A DNA stretch of 64,000 nucleotides from Rhodovibrio sodomensis (GTDB taxonomy: Bacteria > Pseudomonadota > Alphaproteobacteria > Kiloniellales > Rhodovibrionaceae). A program made the translations under genes and the position numbers. The stretch covers positions 1-64,000 of the forward strand of contig NZ_NRRL01000009.1 of NCBI RefSeq assembly GCF_016583645.1. Reading direction: 5' to 3'. Shown in pieces: positions 36,714-44,562 of the stretch (the stretch's first letter is position 1; the number at the start of each line of letters is the position of its first letter). The notes beneath the pieces were generated by a model, which did not search any database, was not told where the DNA came from, and saw only the letters and a program-made list of their open reading frames with translations.

Positions 36714-37778
36714 TCAGGCCCCATCCTTCTCCGCCGAAATCGATGCCTCGCAAATGGCGCGCACATTCCCGAGGAGCTCGCCGGGCTCGACCACCAGCAC
36801 GTTGTAGACGTTGTTGACGTCGCTGCCAGTGAACAGCCCGGCAAACCGGTGAGCGGCCAGGACCTCGTTCTGGTAGTTGACCTTACCACCACGCGTCAGT
36901 GTACCCCGAGAGTCAGGGTTGTCCTTGTGCCAGACCTCCATGCCCGTGCGCAGGTAGTCGGCGTCAATCAGGTCCCGGATGCGTGGGCGCCAGTCCCGGC
37001 TCTTGCGGCCGCGCTTCTCCTCGCGGATTTCCATGTTGCGCTTCAGATCGTCGAACTCCGGCCCGAGCAGCTCCGCCAGCATGTCGTAGGGCATCAGGCC
37101 GATCGCGAAGTTCGTGTCCAGGCTGGTCAGGGTCGTGATGAGGCGGTTCAGGCCAGGGACATCCGGCGACAGCGAGGCGATCGCGTTGCCCATGCTGAAC
37201 GTCTGGCCGTTGGTCTTGCCGTAAAGCCCGTTGATCAGGCGGATCACCTCGATCGACCGCAGGTACGAGAGATCGCCGCGGCGTTTGGCGATCTCGTACT
37301 CCGCGCGCGTGATCTTCGCCGGCGCGCCGCCGAGCAGATACCGGGCCTCTTCCCCGTACCGGGCGTAGAACTCCGCGGCCGACTGCACGACGTGGCGGCC
37401 GCCGCGGCCCGGATCGAGGACGTGGCGCTGCACGGCGCCAGCCGGCCCGCTCTCACCGGTGAGGACGAACAGGTCGCGGTGGAAGAACAGACTGAGCCAC
37501 GACCACAGCTCGACGTCGGCCAGCCGAAGGCGAACCATGTCCGCGCCCAGGGCGTCGCACACCCTCTCGGCCATGTTCTTACGGGTGCCGAGCTTGTGGG
37601 CGGAGATCTCGACCGGCTGGCCGGCGAGATCGACCGGGGTCGCGTATGCGCGGTCGAACAGAAGCCATGTCGGCGCCGGCGCATGCCCACCGGCCGCGAC
37701 CCAGCCGTGGAACTCGTTCAGGCCCTCCGTCGTGAACCGGGAGATCGGCCCGCTCTTGGTGGTGGTCTGGGCGGTCAT
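36714..37778 (-). CDS. Third gene of GHKL operon, unknown protein
   Basis: 354 residues, family not recognised. Features visible: a tryptophan- and aromatic-rich N-terminal half (FHGWVAAGGHAPAPTWLLF, LWSWLSLFFHRDLFVLTG), then a charged helical region (ITRAEYEIAKRRGDLSYLRS), then RNMEIREEKRGRKSRDWRPR and a C-terminus LVVEPGELLGNVRAICEA. No signal peptide or membrane helix, so it is probably cytoplasmic. Its ATG overlaps the stop of the middle gene (ATGA). The gene ends 118 bp from CRISPR array 2. It is likely a dedicated partner of the ATPase. A nuclease or sensor role is only a guess. Confidence 0.75.
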   Translation of the reverse strand: MTAQTTTKSGPISRFTTEGLNEFHGWVAAGGHAPAPTWLLFDRAYATPVDLAGQPVEISAHKLGTRKNMAERVCDALGADMVRLRLADVELWSWLSLFFHRDLFVLTGESGPAGAVQRHVLDPGRGGRHVVQSAAEFYARYGEEARYLLGGAPAKITRAEYEIAKRRGDLSYLRSIEVIRLINGLYGKTNGQTFSMGNAIASLSPDVPGLNRLITTLTSLDTNFAIGLMPYDMLAELLGPEFDDLKRNMEIREEKRGRKSRDWRPRIRDLIDADYLRTGMEVWHKDNPDSRGTLTRGGKVNYQNEVLAAHRFAGLFTGSDVNNVYNVLVVEPGELLGNVRAICEASISAEKDGA

Positions 37779-38611
37779 TCCGCGGCTTCCTTCTGCTTGC
37801 TCGCTGCATGTAGAGCGGTTGAAACGAACCGGCCCCGGGAGATCACCCGTCCGGCCGCAGTCTCGATCCAGTCACGGACCTCGCGCGTCTCCAGACCACG
37901 TTCACCACTGACGAATTCCTCGCACTCGCTGGCGTCGACGCCACACTCGGCCAGGAGCTTGCGCCATTGTTCAGTGATCTCCGGGTCGATCTGAAGCTCC
38001 TCGCCGCGAAGCACGACGTCCGTCACGATCTGTAGGAGCGCGCCATGCATCACGGCCGCGTAAAAGACCGCGTCCGCGTTCAGCCGGCGATCCAGGTCCG
38101 GGATGCGCGCGTTGACGAAGATCAGGGCGCCGTTGCACGGGTGCACTTCAGCTCGCAACAGTTCCTCGCCCATGTTCGGGTCACGCCGGAGGGTGATCAG
38201 GTTGCCCGAGTTCCGCTCGCCCTCAGCGTCCGAGCGAATACGGATGCCGTCGGCCGCTGCCAGGATCCGGTAGGTCGAGTTGTTCATGACGAGGAAACGG
38301 AAGCGCACGTCGACGTCGCTCTCGAACTCGCCGAGTCGGATCCATCCGGTGGGCGCCTGGAAGCGATCTGCTGATCCAAGCTCTATGCGCTCGAAGCTCG
38401 ACGTGCGGGCACGGCTCGCCTCAAGGTAAACCAGAGCGTCCTCCCCGAAGGCCGCCATGTCCATCTCGCAGCCAGCGATCTGGACCTCGGCGCGGCCGTC
38501 GCGGCCCACCCGGGTATTCACTTCGATCCGCCGGTTGGGAATCGGCTTGGCCCGGCTCACGCGCAGCGCGCGCTTGGACGGGAGCTTTCGTTCGAGCGTA
38601 TCCGAGGGCAT
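37775..38611 (-). CDS. Second gene of GHKL operon, unknown protein
   Basis: 278 residues from ATG 38611, which sits one base after the stop of the ATPase gene. An in-frame start at 38653 would overlap the ATPase gene. The predicted pattern is strand-rich in the middle (FESDVDVRFRFLVMNNSTYR, GALIFVNARIPDLD) with a helical C-terminus. No family recognised. PD-(D/E)XK-like DUF4420 proteins sit beside GHKL ATPases in some defence loci, but I see no convincing catalytic motif here. Tight coupling on both sides suggests an obligate complex. Confidence 0.75.
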   Translation of the reverse strand: MPSDTLERKLPSKRALRVSRAKPIPNRRIEVNTRVGRDGRAEVQIAGCEMDMAAFGEDALVYLEASRARTSSFERIELGSADRFQAPTGWIRLGEFESDVDVRFRFLVMNNSTYRILAAADGIRIRSDAEGERNSGNLITLRRDPNMGEELLRAEVHPCNGALIFVNARIPDLDRRLNADAVFYAAVMHGALLQIVTDVVLRGEELQIDPEITEQWRKLLAECGVDASECEEFVSGERGLETREVRDWIETAAGRVISRGRFVSTALHAASKQKEAAE

Positions 38612-38612
38612 T

Positions 38613-40703
38613 TCAGGCGTCTCCGGACTGCGCGGCCTCGCGGGCCTCGACATCGATCAGGTTGATCTCCAGGTCGCGGCGCGGATCGTAACCACGTGCT
38701 TCCAGGGTGAACTCCGCCCCTGTGAGCTCCAGGCTCAGCAGGTTGGCTGCCTCGACCTCGACCACTGCGCCGCGGACCGAATAGGACACCGGCCGGCGGG
38801 CCTTGGGCGCGAACGAGAAGTCCAGTGGGCTGTGCCGCTTGAAGGCGTTCCCTTTGCGCGTCGCGTAGGCAACCTTGAGCTCAAGCTTGCCGGCCGAGGT
38901 CAGCAGCACGCTCGGATCGCGCAGTCGCAATACGAAGCCATCCTCCAGGACCTTCATGGAGATCGCGCGCACGAGGGGCGTGCCACCGCCCGCCTCGACC
39001 TCCTCTTCCTCGCCGAAGTCGTGATCCGGGTTCTGGTTGGTGCGCGCGTCACGCTTGCCGTCGCGCTTGGCGTCGATAGCCTTCGGCTGGCTTCGCGAGG
39101 AGCGCACGCGGTCCATCTCCGGCGCGGCGAACACCGCGTCGAACACGGAGCGGATCACCCCTGCGCTGTCCTCGGGCGCGCAGATCGCCTCGATGTCCGG
39201 CGCGCAGTGACGCATCGTGCGCAGCCGCCCATCGATGTTCTTGAAGACGCGCTTGTCATCCAGCAGGGAGCGGCTCCATGCGTCATGGGCCGGCGGCTCC
39301 GCGTTGGCGAAGAACGCCGACGCCGCGCCCGGCATCGCCTCAACGATCACGACGCTCTGGCGGATCGGCACGCGGTATTTGCTCAGCATGCAGCCCTGGC
39401 GGAAGAAGGCCGCCCCAGGGGCCTCGTTCTCCTCGACCTGGCGCATCAGGACCTTGATCCAGCCGTTCTGCCAGCCCGGCAGGTCGCTGCGCTGGTAGTT
39501 GAACGGTATCCACGCCCTGAACGGACGCCCCTCCTCCCAGATCTGGCGCATCGCGGCGGCCTCCGCGGCGCCGAACGCCGACTCATCCAGCGGGGTCTTT
39601 CCCGTGTTCGCCTGGAAGGTCGGGATGTCGCCGGCCTGCTCGGCCAGTGCGAGTGACAGGTATCCGAGCCGGTCGGACGCCTCGCTGCTGGAGACGATGA
39701 CCTGCCGGATGTTGCTGGCATCGACGGTCTCGTCCGGGAAGTCGACGATCAGCTTGCCGGCGGCGATCTGGTAGTAGAAGTTCCGGAGCAGGGCGGTCCG
39801 CAGCGCGGCGATCGTGATCCGGTCTTTCACGAAGGGCAGCGCGATCGAAAAGCCGGTCTCGCCCGGCTGCCGGGACATCCCGAGGCTCCGGCCGATCTCC
39901 CTGGCCTGCGCGCCCTTGAAGGGATGGCAGATCGCAGCGTGGCCGCGGACTTCGATTTCCTCGGCGAAGATCGCGTACTTCGTGTACTCCGGGGCCTCTG
40001 GGTCATCGCTGAGCTTGTGTGACTTGAGGTGCCCCTGGCCCATCAGCGCCACACGGCCGTCCTCAGCACGCTCGGTCAGGCCGAAGAACAGCCGGCCATA
40101 ACTGGCGCCGGCCAGCGCCATGCGCCCGCCAATCCCGTGGCTACCGCCCTCCCCGTTCTTCTTCGTGCTGTCGCCGAACCGGCGCCAGAAGTTCACGAAC
40201 GCGCTGTGGCGGGTCTGCGAGGTCTCAATCTCGCCCTCGAGGCCGCGCGTATTGAAGTCCTCCAGGACCAGGGTGCGGACCGGGCCGGCGAGCATCTCTT
40301 CGAGCGGGATGTCGGACGCATGCCAGTGAGCCATGCGTCCGGCGACCAAGCGGCGCACCAGCGCAGGATCCAGGTCGATCAGTTGCACGCGCAGGCGCGC
40401 GGGCTGCGCCGGGTCCAGCACCGCGTCCAGCGTGTTCTGGAGAACCTCGCGCATGAGCCCCTCGGCGTCGATCTCACTGCCAAGGACGTATGCCTCGTCC
40501 ATGGAGCTCTGGCTGGCCGCCGGGCCGTGCGGCTCCACATGGAAGCGATCGCCGAGGTCGCCGCCGGTCGAGTCAACCTGACCCACATCAAGCGCGACGT
40601 CAGGAATGCTGGGGCCAGCCGCGTCCGCTTCGGTATCGGTCGCCGACGGTTCGGTCGGCTCCTTTAGGCGCAGCGCTTCGAACAGGTCGCCAAACACATC
40701 CAT
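38613..40703 (-). CDS. GHKL/HSP90-like ATPase, putative defence operon leader
   Basis: About 696 residues. The Bergerat ATP-binding fold is seen: motif I LMREVLQNTLDAVLDP (E86, N90, D93), motif II TLVLEDFNTRGLEGE (D149), and the lid/motif III GEGGSHGIGGRMALAGASYG (about 184-203). The next 500 residues are unrecognised, with an acidic patch (DHDFGEEEEVEAGG) and a strand-rich C-terminus. MutL, MORC and HSP90 use this fold for ATP-driven dimer closure. The long variable N-terminus is acidic. Start by ATG at 40703 (GGGAG adjacent) or GTG two codons later. It diverges from the R-M pair. Confidence 0.85.
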   Translation of the reverse strand: MDVFGDLFEALRLKEPTEPSATDTEADAAGPSIPDVALDVGQVDSTGGDLGDRFHVEPHGPAASQSSMDEAYVLGSEIDAEGLMREVLQNTLDAVLDPAQPARLRVQLIDLDPALVRRLVAGRMAHWHASDIPLEEMLAGPVRTLVLEDFNTRGLEGEIETSQTRHSAFVNFWRRFGDSTKKNGEGGSHGIGGRMALAGASYGRLFFGLTERAEDGRVALMGQGHLKSHKLSDDPEAPEYTKYAIFAEEIEVRGHAAICHPFKGAQAREIGRSLGMSRQPGETGFSIALPFVKDRITIAALRTALLRNFYYQIAAGKLIVDFPDETVDASNIRQVIVSSSEASDRLGYLSLALAEQAGDIPTFQANTGKTPLDESAFGAAEAAAMRQIWEEGRPFRAWIPFNYQRSDLPGWQNGWIKVLMRQVEENEAPGAAFFRQGCMLSKYRVPIRQSVVIVEAMPGAASAFFANAEPPAHDAWSRSLLDDKRVFKNIDGRLRTMRHCAPDIEAICAPEDSAGVIRSVFDAVFAAPEMDRVRSSRSQPKAIDAKRDGKRDARTNQNPDHDFGEEEEVEAGGGTPLVRAISMKVLEDGFVLRLRDPSVLLTSAGKLELKVAYATRKGNAFKRHSPLDFSFAPKARRPVSYSVRGAVVEVEAANLLSLELTGAEFTLEARGYDPRRDLEINLIDVEAREAAQSGDA

Positions 40704-41017
40704 CTCCCGGCGTTTCGGTTGTTCATGAGCCGGAGATGGGTCGCACTCGCGACTTTTGGCACGACGACACAACACCGTTACCGAATTTCCTATCACAGAA
40801 ACAGATCGACACGGTCGCTGATTCATTGGCCCGCATGACCTCTTGCGCGCTTGCTGGCGAAGCCCCCGCTCTCAGGCGTTTCCGCCCATTACGCACACAG
40901 GCCAACCGTAAAACTCGTATCGCCACCGTCTTTCGCTTCTGGTGACCGTTGCGCCCGCCTGCCCTGACCCTATTTCCCTCATTGTCTGATCCTGATTACG
41001 GTCGTCGAGGTCCTGTC
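40704..41017. promoter_or_regulatory. Divergent promoter region between GHKL operon and R-M genes
   Basis: 314 bp with no supported gene. It must drive the GHKL operon leftward and the methyltransferase rightward. A copy of TTACGGTC lies at 40996-41003, just upstream of the methyltransferase Shine-Dalgarno (GAGG), and a related CCGTAAA lies near 40906. No clear -35/-10 pair could be assigned. Confidence 0.4.
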
Positions 41018-41546
41018 ATGCCGAAATTTGAGCACGCCCGTTCTTCAGGGCAAACGTCTCCAACGAAGCCGACAATCAGGATCGAGAACACTCCCTGTCA
41101 GCAACTGCTTCAGTCTCTAGAAGACAAAACGATCGATCTTGTTCTGACTGACCCACCCTATGTCATCAGTCGAGAGACTGGCTTTTCGTCAGTGGTCGAC
41201 GGGGAGAGCCGGTTCGCGATGTCCATGGACTTCGGCGCCTGGGATCACGAATTCACTGTCGGAGACCTCGACACGTCTGTAAAGGCGTTTTATCGAGTGC
41301 TTCGCCAGGGTGGTGTTTGCATTATTTGGTTTGACCTTTGGAAGCTGTCAATTCTTCGCGACATCATGGCCAACGCCGGCTTTAAGCAAATTCGCTTTAT
41401 AGAGTGGGTAAAAACGAACCCGGTGCCAATCAATTCATCACGCAACTATCTGACGAACTCCCGAGAAATTGCTGTATTGGGCGTGAAAGGCTCCAATAGC
41501 ACCTTTAATGCAACGTATCACAATGGGATTTTCAGGCATCCAATTT

Positions 41547-42695
41547 CGCATTGTCTACAAAGCGTGTTGGCGCGCTGCTGACCCACGACCGGTAGTGAGG
41601 TCATAGGGCACGCACGAAGATCGGATTGGCGCCGTCGGACGATTGCGCGTTCGCATCGCGCATCAGCATCCAGGCGACGTAGCCGTCGAGGTACTTCGTG
41701 GCGGGTCCGCGGAACGGCTGCATGAACTCCTTGAACCGGGCATGGAAGGCGTTGACGTTCTGGATGTGATAGACGCCATTGGCGCGCACGCGCTGGTTCA
41801 GGCTCGTGTTGACCTGCTCGATCGCGCGCCCGGTGCGATTGGCGTAGGTCCGGTACACGCCGGCGGCATCCGTGCAGAGCATCGCATCGCGTGCCAGACG
41901 CGGCGTCAGCGATTGGGCGATCTCCCGCAAACGGGTCGACCGCAGCCGATTGGCGGCCGTCGCGCCGCCGCGGTCGCGCGTCACAAGGACCGGGATCTGC
42001 CAACGGGAAAGGCCGCGCGGCAGCGGGATGCCCTGCCTATCGTAGTCCCGCCACCGCAGGCGCGGCGGCTTGGGATGGCGCGACGGCGCCCGCTGGTGGC
42101 GGACCCATTCCCGCGAGCCTTTCCGGGACTCCCGGAAGTACGTCTCGTCCGCTTCGACGATGCCCTTCAGTCCCGATTGGCCGACGTCGCCGAGGGCGGC
42201 GAGAAGCCTGGTCCGCCAGCGCCAGACCGTCATCTTGTCGACCCCGAGGGCAGCCGCGAGGGCACGGCAAGGCTGCGGCTGTCGGGCCATCATGTCCTTC
42301 GCGACTGCCGCCATCCCGTCACGGCGATGCACCCGCTCCACCAGCGTGCCGGTCGCGCTGCTGAACGTCTTGCCGCAATCGCTGCAGCGCCACCGTTGGA
42401 GCTGTGTGCGGGTCTTGCCCCACCGCCGGACGGCCGTCGAGCCGCAGTGGCAGCAGTGCTTCTCCAGGCCGCTACGTTCCTCCAGCAGCGCCTCGGTCTC
42501 ACGCCGCTCCAGGCGCGACTGCGCCGTGGCCACGAGCTGTTGAAGCTCGTGAACCGATAGCCGGTCCAGCGCCGCGCTGATCTCCGAAAGCCTTCCAGAC
42601 ACCGGACCGCTCCCGCCGATTTGGTTTTCCAAGAGCACTCTGGATAGCAGATCTAGGGATCAACGCAAGCGCCAACACGCGTTGCAGACAATGCG
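41547..42695 (-). mobile_element. IS1595-family-like insertion sequence
   Basis: An 1149-bp element bounded by near-perfect inverted repeats. The left end starts CGCATTGTCTACAAAGCG, the right end (complement) starts CGCATTGTCTGCAACGCG, and both continue TGTTGGCGC. The 8-bp target duplication TCCAATTT is at 41539-41546 and 42696-42703, the size expected for IS1595. One transposase gene on the minus strand. Confidence 0.93.
41601..42638 (-). CDS. IS1595-family (ISXO2-like) transposase
   Basis: 345 residues. The N-terminal zinc ribbon is CCHCGSTAVRRWGKTRTQLQ then CSDCGKTF. The DDE-type core is GLKGIVEADETYFRESRKG (first D), MLCTDAAGVYRTYA (second D) and VNAFHARFKEFMQPFRGPAT (N/H region). Complete and uninterrupted. 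A GTG start at 42638 is used; later starts are possible. Confidence 0.9.
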   Translation of the reverse strand: MLLENQIGGSGPVSGRLSEISAALDRLSVHELQQLVATAQSRLERRETEALLEERSGLEKHCCHCGSTAVRRWGKTRTQLQRWRCSDCGKTFSSATGTLVERVHRRDGMAAVAKDMMARQPQPCRALAAALGVDKMTVWRWRTRLLAALGDVGQSGLKGIVEADETYFRESRKGSREWVRHQRAPSRHPKPPRLRWRDYDRQGIPLPRGLSRWQIPVLVTRDRGGATAANRLRSTRLREIAQSLTPRLARDAMLCTDAAGVYRTYANRTGRAIEQVNTSLNQRVRANGVYHIQNVNAFHARFKEFMQPFRGPATKYLDGYVAWMLMRDANAQSSDGANPIFVRAL

Positions 42696-42995
42696 TCCAA
42701 TTTACCATGGGAAAGATCGAGCTCACACAACCCAAAAGCCGACCCAATTATTTGCAGAATTGGTAGCCATTCACACGAACCCGGGAGACACTGTCCTAGA
42801 TCCTTACCTGGGCTCCGGCACAACTGCAGTGGCCGCAGCAGCAGCCCGTCGCAACTTTATCGGTTGTGACCTTGACCCATTGTTTACCGATTTCGCGCAG
42901 GCGCGGGTGTCCGGCGACACCCAGCGTGTCGCCCAACTGAAGGCCGATATCAAGAAGCGCCGCACTCTTGAGATGGCGACACAACGGCCTGCGGC

Positions 42996-43613
42996 ATGAA
43001 TTGGCAAAACATAGATATAGAGAAGTTCACGAAGGGAACGGCCCCGCGGCGCTTTCTTGAGATCGCCGACGTATGCTGGAGCACTGGCTACTCTCGGTGT
43101 GTTTCCGTAGACGAGCTTGATCCCGATATGCAATTTGGTAATGGCGCAGATTGGGCTAGGACCGACGGTAGCTTAGGTAGGTACTTCAATATCCATCGGG
43201 AAAAGAAGCGCGGACGCATCTCTCATATTCAATTGGTTGGTTTTCGGAAAAGCGCAGTTTCAGGATCAATTCCAAAGGAAGTGTACGAGGCCTATCGAAA
43301 GGAAGTCTGCCGTATTTTGGCTACACACTCTAGAAAATGTGAGATTGATCACAAAGATGGCAGGAAAGATGTCGACGTCGGCGCAGAGAAGGAGGCCTTT
43401 CAACCTCTCAGTAAGCCAGCCAATGACGCGAAGCGCCAGCACTGTAAGGTCTGCAAGCAAACCGGACAACGTTTTGATGCGACCCAACTCGGTTATTCTG
43501 TAAGTCAATGGATCGGTCCGAAAGAATATAAGGGTTCGTGTGTTGGATGTTTCTGGTATGACCCAAAAGAGTTCAATAATCAAGTCTCATCGAATTTCGT
43601 CAAGCAACGATGA
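42996..43613 (+). CDS. HNH restriction endonuclease, partner of the broken methyltransferase
   Basis: 205 residues. HNH core: KCEIDHKDGRKDVD followed by FQPLSKPANDAKRQHCKVCK, where a Cys pair and His/Asn residues fit the beta-beta-alpha-metal fold of type II HNH enzymes. Another Cys pair lies at SCVGCFWYDP. It is coupled to the methyltransferase by ATGA, the usual R-M arrangement. Local G+C is clearly lower than the flanks, suggesting recent transfer. No stop or frameshift is visible, so the nuclease may be intact although its methyltransferase is interrupted. Target sequence unknown. Confidence 0.8.
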   Translation: MNWQNIDIEKFTKGTAPRRFLEIADVCWSTGYSRCVSVDELDPDMQFGNGADWARTDGSLGRYFNIHREKKRGRISHIQLVGFRKSAVSGSIPKEVYEAYRKEVCRILATHSRKCEIDHKDGRKDVDVGAEKEAFQPLSKPANDAKRQHCKVCKQTGQRFDATQLGYSVSQWIGPKEYKGSCVGCFWYDPKEFNNQVSSNFVKQR

Positions 43614-44014
43614 ACATCAGTCGGATGCGTCGGCTCAAATACTTCCAGTTCTAGGCTGATCTCAGCAGAGCAAGTCGTTTCGAAACAGGCCCTCGATATC
43701 GACCGAGATTCCCGGGCAGCACGATCCGGGATTACGAGCATTGCTCGCTTTGGTCGTCCCGCTGCAGGCACCGGGGAATTGGGGCATTCTTCAAAATGTG
43801 ATTGTCGGAGCGCCGGAAAGTGGTCTGTAGCGGCGCTTATCGGAGGCCGATCCGCACGCTAGTGCGGATAGCCACCGAGAGTCGTCCGGCCTCAACACAT
43901 GATATCGACCGTATACGCGCGGCAATAACCGTTTTTTCACCCCAAATCCCAGATAGTGGGCCCCGCACCGCGCCCACCATCACCCACAGACCAATCCGGA
44001 CGACAAGGACCGCC
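43614..44014. other. Intergenic region with a perfect hairpin
   Basis: 401 bp without a supported gene. It contains an 8-bp perfect inverted repeat ATCCGCAC/GTGCGGAT with a 4-nt loop (43850-43869), upstream of the MarR gene. This could be an operator or a weak terminator for the HNH gene. The first 200 bp are A+T-richer and belong compositionally to the R-M unit. Confidence 0.4.
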
Positions 44015-44479
44015 ATGAGCACCGCCTACATCGAGACCATCCAGCGCATCGAGCGCCTCCACCGCCAGTTCCTCGAGACCATCAAGGACGAGCTGGACCG
44101 CCTGGGCATCCGTGACCTCAACGCGGTCCAGGCCATGATCCTGTTCAACCTGGGCGGCGAGCAGATGACCGTCGGCGACCTGACCCACCGGGGCTGCTAC
44201 CAGGGCTCGAACGTCTCCTACAACGTCAAGAAGCTCGTCGAGCTCGGCTACCTGACCCAGCAGCGCGCCGACCACGATCGCCGCGCCACCTACCTGGCCT
44301 GCACCACCAAGGGCCACGAGATCCGCGGACACATCCAGCAGCTGATGGACGCCAACGCCGCGGAGGCCGCCTCCCTGAGCGTCGATGTCGAGGCAGCCGC
44401 CGACAGCCTGGGCGGGATCGAGCGTGCGCTTGCGACCGCGCGCATGAACCAGCACGCCGCGAGCCGCCGGGTCGCGTGA
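44015..44479 (+). CDS. MarR-family winged-helix regulator (LdtR-like)
   Basis: 154 residues. The wHTH is visible as LNAVQAMILFNLGGEQMTVG, CYQGSNVSYNVKKLVELGYL and the wing QQRADHDRRATYLACTTKG. Size and sequence style fit the LdtR/MarR proteins common in alphaproteobacteria, which control envelope or stress genes. The start was chosen at ATG 44015 (MSTAYIETIQRIERLHRQF); longer in-frame sequence upstream is not protein-like. Target genes unknown. Confidence 0.8.
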   Translation: MSTAYIETIQRIERLHRQFLETIKDELDRLGIRDLNAVQAMILFNLGGEQMTVGDLTHRGCYQGSNVSYNVKKLVELGYLTQQRADHDRRATYLACTTKGHEIRGHIQQLMDANAAEAASLSVDVEAAADSLGGIERALATARMNQHAASRRVA

Positions 44480-44506
44480 CCCTTCGCGCGGTCGCCGGCT
44501 AAAGAC

Positions 44507-44538
44507 GGGTGGCCCTCAGCGGCCGCCCCTTTCCTTTT
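44507..44538. terminator. Terminator between MarR and helicase-nuclease genes
   Basis: Stem GGGTGGCC (44507-44514) with GGCCGCCC (44521-44528), 6-nt loop, followed by CTTTCCTTTT. It lies between convergent genes, so it may stop both. Confidence 0.65.
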
Positions 44539-44562
44539 CCTGCCACGCGCGCCCGTACCCGC

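Larger units (their letters stand above)
41018..42999 (+). pseudogene. DNA methyltransferase (beta class) interrupted by an IS element
   Basis: The N-terminal half (41018-41546) has the catalytic motif IV LVLTDPPYVISRE and FYRVLRQGGVCIIWFD. The C-terminal half (from 42704) has AHTTQKPTQLFAEL and the SAM motif I GDTVLDPYLGSGTTAVAAA. The order IV then I marks beta-class methyltransferases, and DPPY suggests N6-adenine. Removing the element and one 8-bp target copy joins the halves in frame as RHPIYHGKDRAHTTQKP, about 274 residues. GAGG lies 7 nt before the ATG. The two halves remain separately open, so a split enzyme is conceivable. The stop overlaps the HNH gene start. Confidence 0.9.

Noticed and set aside
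20209..40976. Shared CCTGACCCTATTTC upstream of the UDG-like gene and the methyltransferase
   Set aside because: Exact 14-mer pairs are expected many times by chance in a window of this size.
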